From assembly GCA_003648225.1 (NCBI GenBank), contig QMOL01000083.1, positions 1-9,675 on the forward strand: 9,675 nucleotides of DNA. The letters run 5' to 3'. This stretch comes from Chlamydiota bacterium. GTDB taxonomy: Bacteria; Auribacterota; UBA3054; B51-G9. How positions within the stretch are numbered: position 1 is the stretch's first letter; each line of letters starts with the position of its first letter. The position numbers were made by a program, and so were the translations under genes. Of this stretch, positions 5,452 through 9,675 are shown piece after piece. The notes below the pieces were generated by a model. It did no database searches. It had not been told where the DNA came from and saw only the letters and a program-made list of their open reading frames with translations.

Positions 5452-6762
5452 ATGCCAACACTCACAAATATAAATATCGTAACTTCAGGCAATGAAACCC
5501 GACCCGCAAGAATTACCGTTGAAAATGGCAAAATCGTTGCATTAGATGATGAATATTCTAAAAATAACGAAGTTATTGATTGTAAAAATTTACTCCTTAT
5601 TCCCGGCGCAATTGATCCCCATACTCATTTTAATGACCCGGGCTACACTTGGCGGGAAGATTTTTATCACGGTTCTCTCGGCGCGGTTGCAGGGGGAGTA
5701 ACCACTGTTTTTGATATGCCGTGTACTACTATTCCTCCGGTAACAAATATCAACGCTTTCTATAATAAAAAAGAAAAAGTTATTCCAAACGCGTGGTGTG
5801 ATTTCCGACTCTGGGGCGGTATTTCTGCTGAATCACTTGACAGTCCGTTATGGAAAAACCACATTGAACAATTGAAAAATGCCGGTGTAATTGGTTTTAA
5901 GACTTATGTTTTATCCGGAATGGATACTTTTCACCAGCTCTCTTATGAAGAATATTACGATATACTTAAATTTGCCTCGGAAATAGATGTTTTAGTCGGC
6001 GTTCACGCCGAAGATCCGGAAATTGTAGCAAACGCAACAGCTCAAATTAAAGAAAATTCTCCCGCGGAATTTGCCGCTTCTCGACCGGTTGAAGCTGAAG
6101 TAACCGCGATTCGCCGTGTGGGTGAAATTGCAGGTGAAGTTGGCGCTAAAATTCATATCGTTCACGTGTCCTCCGGATCCGGAGCTGAAGAAATTGACCG
6201 GTTACAAAAGCAGGGCGTAAACATTTCAGGTGAAACTTGTCCGCAATATTTAGCGTTCACAATTGACGATTTATGTCGATTGGGCTCCGTGCTGAAATGC
6301 ACTCCCCCTGTCCGCTCAAAAGAAGAAAATGAAAAACTCTGGTCTTTTCTCGGTAAAAGTGTTTCTTTTCTAGCTACTGATCACGCGCCTTGCTCACAGA
6401 AGGAAAAAAGCACCGGTGATTTTATGACTGATTACAGCGGAATGCCCGGAGTTGAATTACTACTGCCTTTTGCTTTAAACTACGGTTATCATCAGGAAAA
6501 ACTAACTTTAGAACAAATTCAAAAATTAACCTCGGAAAATACAGCTAAAAGATTTGATTTATTTCCGCAAAAAGGATCACTTGAAATTGGTTCTGATGCG
6601 GATTTTGCTCTTATAAATCTAAATTCAATGTATAAAATTGAAGCCGAAAAACTTAAATCAAAAGGTAAATTCACTCCTTTTGACGGCACGACCTTTTGCG
6701 GCGCGGTAGAACAAACATGGATTAGCGGCGAACCTGTGTTTAAACGCCGGGAACAAAAATAA
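5452..6762 (+). CDS. Allantoinase/dihydroorotase-family cyclic amidohydrolase
   Basis: A 436-residue enzyme of the amidohydrolase superfamily, counted from ATG 5452; the upstream extension is repeat sequence. All binuclear-metal ligands are visible: His57 and His59 (IDPHTHF), the carbamylated Lys150 (GFKTYV), His185 (GVHAEDPE), His238 (IHIVHVSSG) and Asp310 (LATDHAPC). These positions and spacing match allantoinase AllB. Following the first ligands, DMPCTTIPPVTN resembles the allantoinase MP-L-N-x-PPTT region rather than the MPNT of dihydroorotase, and RPVEAEVTAIRRV and GETCPQYL are also allantoinase-like. The likely reaction is hydrolysis of a cyclic amide (allantoin, dihydroorotate or a hydantoin). 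No purine- or pyrimidine-pathway gene is adjacent. Family certain, substrate not; pyrimidine biosynthesis is possible if no other pyrC exists. Confidence 0.9.
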   Translation: MPTLTNINIVTSGNETRPARITVENGKIVALDDEYSKNNEVIDCKNLLLIPGAIDPHTHFNDPGYTWREDFYHGSLGAVAGGVTTVFDMPCTTIPPVTNINAFYNKKEKVIPNAWCDFRLWGGISAESLDSPLWKNHIEQLKNAGVIGFKTYVLSGMDTFHQLSYEEYYDILKFASEIDVLVGVHAEDPEIVANATAQIKENSPAEFAASRPVEAEVTAIRRVGEIAGEVGAKIHIVHVSSGSGAEEIDRLQKQGVNISGETCPQYLAFTIDDLCRLGSVLKCTPPVRSKEENEKLWSFLGKSVSFLATDHAPCSQKEKSTGDFMTDYSGMPGVELLLPFALNYGYHQEKLTLEQIQKLTSENTAKRFDLFPQKGSLEIGSDADFALINLNSMYKIEAEKLKSKGKFTPFDGTTFCGAVEQTWISGEPVFKRREQK

Positions 6763-6794
6763 AACGCGATTGTATTGAGTTTTAAAATTTTTTT

Positions 6795-6821
6795 ACGCAA
6801 ACGGCGCAAAAGACGCAATTA
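6795..6821. repeat. 9-bp tandem repeat, three diverged units
   Basis: acgcaaacg, gcgcaaaag and acgcaatta keep an exact 9-bp period with a shared cgcaa core. It is short and diverged, so less certain than the arrays at 1-54 and 5403-5447. Confidence 0.55.
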
Positions 6822-6830
6822 GTATGGAGT

Positions 6831-6883
6831 GCAGTAATAAAGACGTGATAGCGGCATTTACTGCGTGTCCCGACTTTCGGGAC
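6831..6883. repeat. Double palindrome (REP-like)
   Basis: Two consecutive perfect inverted repeats: GCAGTAA (6831-6837) with TTACTGC (6858-6864), and GTCCCGA (6867-6873) with TCGGGAC (6877-6883) around loop CTT. The second hairpin lacks a following T-run, so it is not a typical + strand terminator. The sequence cgtgtcccg is shared with the structured spacer near 5246. Confidence 0.6.
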
Positions 6884-6954
6884 AAAATAAAACTTAAACA
6901 CTAATTGCACTAATTTTCACGGATTGAAAAACAGAATTTTATTATCTTATAGAT

Positions 6955-6980
6955 AAAGCGAATGATCATCATTCGTTTTT
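6955..6980 (+). terminator. Probable intrinsic terminator after the amidohydrolase gene
   Basis: CGAATGA (6959-6965) pairs perfectly with TCATTCG (6969-6975), loop TCA, followed by five T. The A-rich left flank (aaag) pairs with these T bases and extends the stem. The stem is AT-rich, so strength is doubtful. It lies about 190 bp after the amidohydrolase stop and could end transcription of the upstream gene run. Confidence 0.45.
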
Positions 6981-7065
6981 AGAGATTTTTTCAGAAAATA
7001 TAAATCAAAAATTATATTTTTCCGATAAAAAACTTTAATAAAATTATATTTCTTGTATTTCTTCT

Positions 7066-7094
7066 AATGATTCTGTCATAAAATGATTCTGTCA
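7066..7094. repeat. 13-bp direct repeat, 16-bp period
   Basis: aatgattctgtca is present at 7066-7078 and 7082-7094 without mismatch, separated by 3 bp. It lies about 160 bp before the TPR gene start and could be a pair of binding sites or one more small duplication. Confidence 0.7.
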
Positions 7095-7255
7095 AAGAAA
7101 TTATATTTGTATTAATAGTGCTGTTCAAATAGTTCTCGTTACTCAGAACTCAGAGTTAATCGTACTGCCATAAAATATTCATCTTTAATTAGTGCATTAG
7201 TGGCAAAACAAAATTATAATTCGTAATTTATCTCCTTCTTTGATATAATAATAAT

Positions 7256-7867
7256 ATGAAAAATTCATTCGAACATTATGTTAAACTCGGAAACCGGTTG
7301 ATAAAAGACAACGCTCCGCATATCGCCAGAGAATGTTTCCAAAAAGCTCTGAAGTTAAAACCGGAAAACCCGGTCGCGCTTGATGGTCTCGCATGGACAT
7401 ATTATATGGAAGGTAATAACATAAAAGCACGAAATCTTTTGGAACGCTCAATTAAAAGAGATCCAACTTTTGCTGAAGCATATACTGATCTGGGCTGTGT
7501 CCTTCACGAACTTGGCGATATAACCGGAGCGGAGAAAATGCACAAAAAGAGTCTTAAAATTGATCCGGCAAGAGATGACGCGAGACAAAATCTGGCGTGT
7601 TTTTATTTTTCGTTGCAGCGATTTGATGATTTAGAAAAATTTTTAGAAAGATCCGAAAAATTATCGGGCAAGAAATCCGAACTTTTGCAATTACTTGGAG
7701 AAGTGAAAATAATAAAAAATGATTACCAAAGCGCAAAAGAAATTTTTACTCAATGCCTTGAAATTGATGAACACAATGTTGAAGCAGGAATTTTACTCAC
7801 ATACACTGAATTACAATTGAATCAATTTGTTTTAAATAGTGAAAAATGCCGTGGCTTCGGTCGCTGA
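7256..7867 (+). CDS. TPR-repeat protein, interrupted at its 3' end
   Basis: A 203-residue protein as terminated by TGA 7865-7867. At least five tetratricopeptide repeats are visible, about residues 5-38 (A..CFQKALKLKPENP), 39-72 (LDGLAWTYY...LLERSIKRDP), 73-106 (AYTDLGCVLHELGD...KSLKIDP), 107-140 (diverged) and 142-175 (LLGEVKIIKNDYQSAKEIFTQCLEID). TPR proteins are scaffolds for protein-protein contacts; there is no signal peptide. The last residues (CRGFGR) do not look like TPR; they are encoded by the left arm of a palindromic element (7849-7873). After the TGA the same frame stays open to TAA 8042-8044, so the gene probably once reached 8044 (262 codons). It may be a pseudogene or a working truncated protein. 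The start ATG follows an A/T-rich leader without a Shine-Dalgarno sequence. Confidence 0.85.
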   Translation: MKNSFEHYVKLGNRLIKDNAPHIARECFQKALKLKPENPVALDGLAWTYYMEGNNIKARNLLERSIKRDPTFAEAYTDLGCVLHELGDITGAEKMHKKSLKIDPARDDARQNLACFYFSLQRFDDLEKFLERSEKLSGKKSELLQLLGEVKIIKNDYQSAKEIFTQCLEIDEHNVEAGILLTYTELQLNQFVLNSEKCRGFGR

Positions 7868-7884
7868 CCACGGAAATTCCGACC
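7849..7884. repeat. Palindromic element inside the TPR reading frame
   Basis: CCGTGG (7849-7854) pairs with CCACGG (7868-7873); alternatively GGTCG (7859-7863) pairs with CGACC (7880-7884). The sequence is clearly more GC-rich than the gene around it. Outer limits are uncertain and foreign-looking sequence may run to about 7955. From memory, the parts cttcggtcgctga and caacaagctcga resemble a dispersed repeat containing TTCGACAAGCTCAGC; this is not verified. It carries the TGA that stops the TPR frame. Confidence 0.55.
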
Positions 7885-8044
7885 TCAACAAGCTCGAATA
7901 AACCGCAGTCAATATGCTTTAGCGCATCACCAACCCAATGGGATAGTGACACTTTTCAAGCATATTATTTTAAAAGAGAAAATAAAAATAGAACAAATTA
8001 TACCAATAGATATTTTGACTAAAGAAAATTTAAAACATTATTAA
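7868..8044 (+). pseudogene. Detached C-terminal part of the TPR gene
   Basis: In the TPR frame, 58 sense codons follow the TGA without another stop before TAA 8042-8044. The first about 30 codons (Arg/Gln/His-rich, e.g. PRKFRPQQARINRSQ) are unlike the upstream protein and probably derive from the inserted element. The last about 28 (KHIILKEKIKIEQIIPIDIL...) have the Ile/Lys/Glu-rich composition of the host genes and end 1 bp before the uxaC start, as a normal gene end would. No alternative start or Shine-Dalgarno sequence supports a separate gene. Confidence 0.5.
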
Positions 8045-8045
8045 T

Positions 8046-9455
8046 ATGAAAAAAACATTTATAAATAAATCTTTCTTATTGCAATCCCGGGCCGCTGAAG
8101 AACTTTACTTTTCATACGCTGCTAAAATGCCGATTATTGATTATCACTGCCATTTGAATCCACAGGAAATCGCTGACGATATTTCTTTTGACAATTTAAC
8201 AAAATTATGGCTCGCAGGTGATCATTATAAATGGCGGGCAATGCGCGCGAATGGTATTGATGAAAAATTTATCACCGGCGATGCTGATGATAAAGAGAAA
8301 TTCAATAAATGGGTGGAAACAATTCCGAAAACTTTGAGAAACCCTTTGTATCACTGGGTTCATCTCGAACTTAAAAAATATTTTGATGTTGATGATTTGT
8401 TATCTCCAAAAACTGCTGATGCCATTTGGGAAAAATCAAAAAAAATGCTTGCAAATAAAAAATCTCATTCATGTAGAAATTTGATGAGACAATCTAATGT
8501 CGAAATCGTTTGCACAACAGATGACCCGTGTGATTCGCTTTCAGCACATAAACAAATTGCAAAAGACGAAAGTTTTAATATTCGAGTCTTACCAACATGG
8601 CGACCTGATAAAGGCATGACAGTTGAAAACACCAATAAATTTAATGAATGGGTCGATAAACTTGAAACCACTTCAGGAATAAGCATTTCCGATTATTCTT
8701 CTTATATGAATGCTTTGGAAAATCGTCATACTTTTTTCGATGAAATGGGGTGTAGATTATCTGACCACGGGATTGAAACCATTTACGCGGAAGATTTTTC
8801 ATTAACTGAAATAGAAAATATTTTTAAAAAAATTCGCGCGGGAAATGATCTTGAAAATAAAGAAATCCTTAAATTCAAATCCGCAATGCTGCTCGAATTC
8901 GCGCGCTTGGACAATAAACGGAATTGGACACAGCAATTGCACCTCGGCGCGCTGCGGAATAACAATTCATTGATGTTTCAAAAACTTGGTCCCGATACCG
9001 GATATGATTCTATTGGTGATTGGAACGTTGCGAAACCGCTTTCCCGATTTTTTGACAAGCTTAATTCCAATAATGAACTCCCAAGAACAATTTTATACAA
9101 TTTGAATCCTTGTGACAATGAAGTTTTAGCAACAATGCTCGGAAACTTTCAGGATGGAAAAACACCTGGGAAAATGCAGTTTGGATCCGGATGGTGGTTT
9201 CTTGACCAAAAAGACGGAATGGAAAAACAAATTGAAGTATTATCACAATTCGGTTTGTTAAGCCGGTTCGTCGGAATGCTTACTGACAGTCGTTCGTTTG
9301 TTTCATATCCGCGTCATGATTATTTTAGAAGAATCTTGTGTAATATTCTTGGAAACGATATAATAAACGGGCTAATTCCAAATGATATTGAATTAGTTGG
9401 AAATATGGTAAAAGATATTTGTTACAACAACGCGAAAAAATATTTTAATTTTTGA
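8046..9455 (+). CDS. uxaC: Uronate isomerase
   Basis: A 469-residue enzyme of normal family length (about 465-472). It interconverts D-glucuronate with D-fructuronate and D-galacturonate with D-tagaturonate, the first step in catabolism of hexuronates from pectin or glucuronides, in the cytoplasm. Visible signatures are the N-terminal DYHCHLNPQEIADD with metal-ligand histidines 34 and 36, the following LWLAGDHYKWRAMRANG, CTTDDPCDSL, LPTWRPDK, MQFGSGWWFLDQKDGM and near the C-terminus MLTDSRSFVSYPRHDYFRRI. No key residue appears missing. The ATG is 1 bp after the TAA of the old TPR frame and has no Shine-Dalgarno sequence. It is followed after 49 bp by an SDR gene, which fits a fructuronate reductase as the next pathway step. 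Confidence 0.98.
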   Translation: MKKTFINKSFLLQSRAAEELYFSYAAKMPIIDYHCHLNPQEIADDISFDNLTKLWLAGDHYKWRAMRANGIDEKFITGDADDKEKFNKWVETIPKTLRNPLYHWVHLELKKYFDVDDLLSPKTADAIWEKSKKMLANKKSHSCRNLMRQSNVEIVCTTDDPCDSLSAHKQIAKDESFNIRVLPTWRPDKGMTVENTNKFNEWVDKLETTSGISISDYSSYMNALENRHTFFDEMGCRLSDHGIETIYAEDFSLTEIENIFKKIRAGNDLENKEILKFKSAMLLEFARLDNKRNWTQQLHLGALRNNNSLMFQKLGPDTGYDSIGDWNVAKPLSRFFDKLNSNNELPRTILYNLNPCDNEVLATMLGNFQDGKTPGKMQFGSGWWFLDQKDGMEKQIEVLSQFGLLSRFVGMLTDSRSFVSYPRHDYFRRILCNILGNDIINGLIPNDIELVGNMVKDICYNNAKKYFNF

Positions 9456-9490
9456 ATAATTAAAAATTGACTTAATTAATCTTAATCTTT

Positions 9491-9504
9491 AAAACTTAAA
9501 ACTT
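9491..9504 (+). repeat. 7-bp tandem duplication abutting the SDR start codon
   Basis: aaaactt occurs twice in a row and ends exactly at the base before ATG 9505. There is no Shine-Dalgarno sequence. Confidence 0.85.
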
Positions 9505-9675
9505 ATGAATCTATCTTTCAATGACCTAAATGGTAAAGTCTGTGTTATTACAGGCGGAAATGGCGTGCTTGGTAAATATTTTGTCAATGCTCTATCAAGT
9601 GTTGGTGCAAAAATAGCTATTCTTGACAGAATAGTTGACGAAAATATTACCAATGAAAATATTATCAGTTTGAAA
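9505..9675 (+). CDS. SDR-family oxidoreductase, 5' part (probable D-mannonate/fructuronate oxidoreductase)
   Basis: The first 57 codons are present; the gene continues past the window. Translation begins MNLSFNDLNGKVCVITGGNG, then VLGKYFVNALSSVGAKIAILDR: a classical SDR Rossmann start with the glycine motif TGGNGVLG (about residues 16-23) and an acidic residue at the end of the second strand (LD), which suggests NAD(H) preference. The position directly after uxaC and the GKV.VITGG.GVLG pattern suggest reduction of D-fructuronate to D-mannonate, a job done by SDR proteins in several bacteria. The family is secure; the substrate is inferred from context only. Confidence 0.85.
   Translation, partial: MNLSFNDLNGKVCVITGGNGVLGKYFVNALSSVGAKIAILDRIVDENITNENIISLK

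Larger units (their letters stand above)
6763..7255. other. 493-bp intergenic region, no gene; several repeats
   Basis: No plausible coding frame on either strand. From left to right: a nonamer array (6795-6821); an inverted repeat GCAGTAA/TTACTGC (6831-6837, 6858-6864); a hairpin GTCCCGA-CTT-TCGGGAC (6867-6883); cactaa units with 9-bp spacing (6896-6922); a terminator-like hairpin (6955-6980); a 13-bp direct repeat (7066-7094); the palindrome AACTCAGAGTT; and attagtgc/attagtgg (7188-7203), which is inverted relative to 6896-6913. TATAAT at 7215-7220 and 7244-7249 could be -10 elements for the TPR gene, but no good -35 is visible. Confidence 0.7.

Noticed and set aside
6867..6883. Intrinsic terminator at the GTCCCGA/TCGGGAC hairpin
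   Set aside because: It is followed by AAAATAAAAC rather than a T-run on the + strand, and no minus-strand gene needs one there; more likely a REP-type palindrome.
7865..7867. TGA read as selenocysteine or as a sense codon in the TPR gene
   Set aside because: The flanking residues look like an inserted repeat, no typical selenoprotein motif is present, and TGA is used as a normal stop at 5197 and 9453.

Overview
The window is bacterial, AT-rich and fully coding on the + strand. In order it holds: a 9-bp tandem array; tRNA-Leu(UAG); a signal-peptide NfeD-type membrane serine protease; V/A-type ATPase subunit B; a small secreted protein with a carboxypeptidase-regulatory-like fold; V/A-type ATPase subunit D; a UspA-like protein; a PTS EIIA type-2 protein; an allantoinase/dihydroorotase-family amidohydrolase; a long repeat-filled spacer; a TPR protein whose 3' end is interrupted; uronate isomerase (UxaC); and the first 57 codons of an SDR oxidoreductase cut off by the window edge.

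Organism: I cannot place it firmly. All starts except one lack a clear Shine-Dalgarno sequence, and the leaders are A/T-rich. Together with a bacterial V/A-type ATPase and hexuronate use, this suggests an anaerobic or fermentative member of a group with weak SD use (Bacteroidota/Chlorobiota-like, Lentisphaerota or Elusimicrobiota are possible). This is inference. UGA is a normal stop (it ends the EIIA and UxaC genes).

Functional layout: positions 77-4674 form a tight same-strand run (tRNA, protease, two ATPase rotor/stator subunits, secreted protein, stress protein), with EIIA 66 bp further on. The ATPase subunits are separated from the catalytic A subunit and from E, I and K, which are not in the window. 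The amidohydrolase follows after a GC-rich structured spacer. Downstream of 6763, a 493-bp spacer with hairpins, a terminator-like element and direct and inverted repeats separates it from the TPR gene. UxaC and the SDR (probably a fructuronate/mannonate oxidoreductase) begin a hexuronate catabolic operon running off the right edge.

The most striking signal is in the spaces between genes. Nearly every boundary carries a different short tandem repeat: 9-bp units at 1-54, 5403-5447, 6795-6821 and 6896-6922, and perfect 7-, 8- and 11-bp units that run exactly up to start codons (1666, 3623, 4741, 9505). Several REP-like hairpins are mixed in. One of them appears to lie inside the TPR gene, where it supplies an in-frame TGA, while the reading frame stays open on the far side to 8044.
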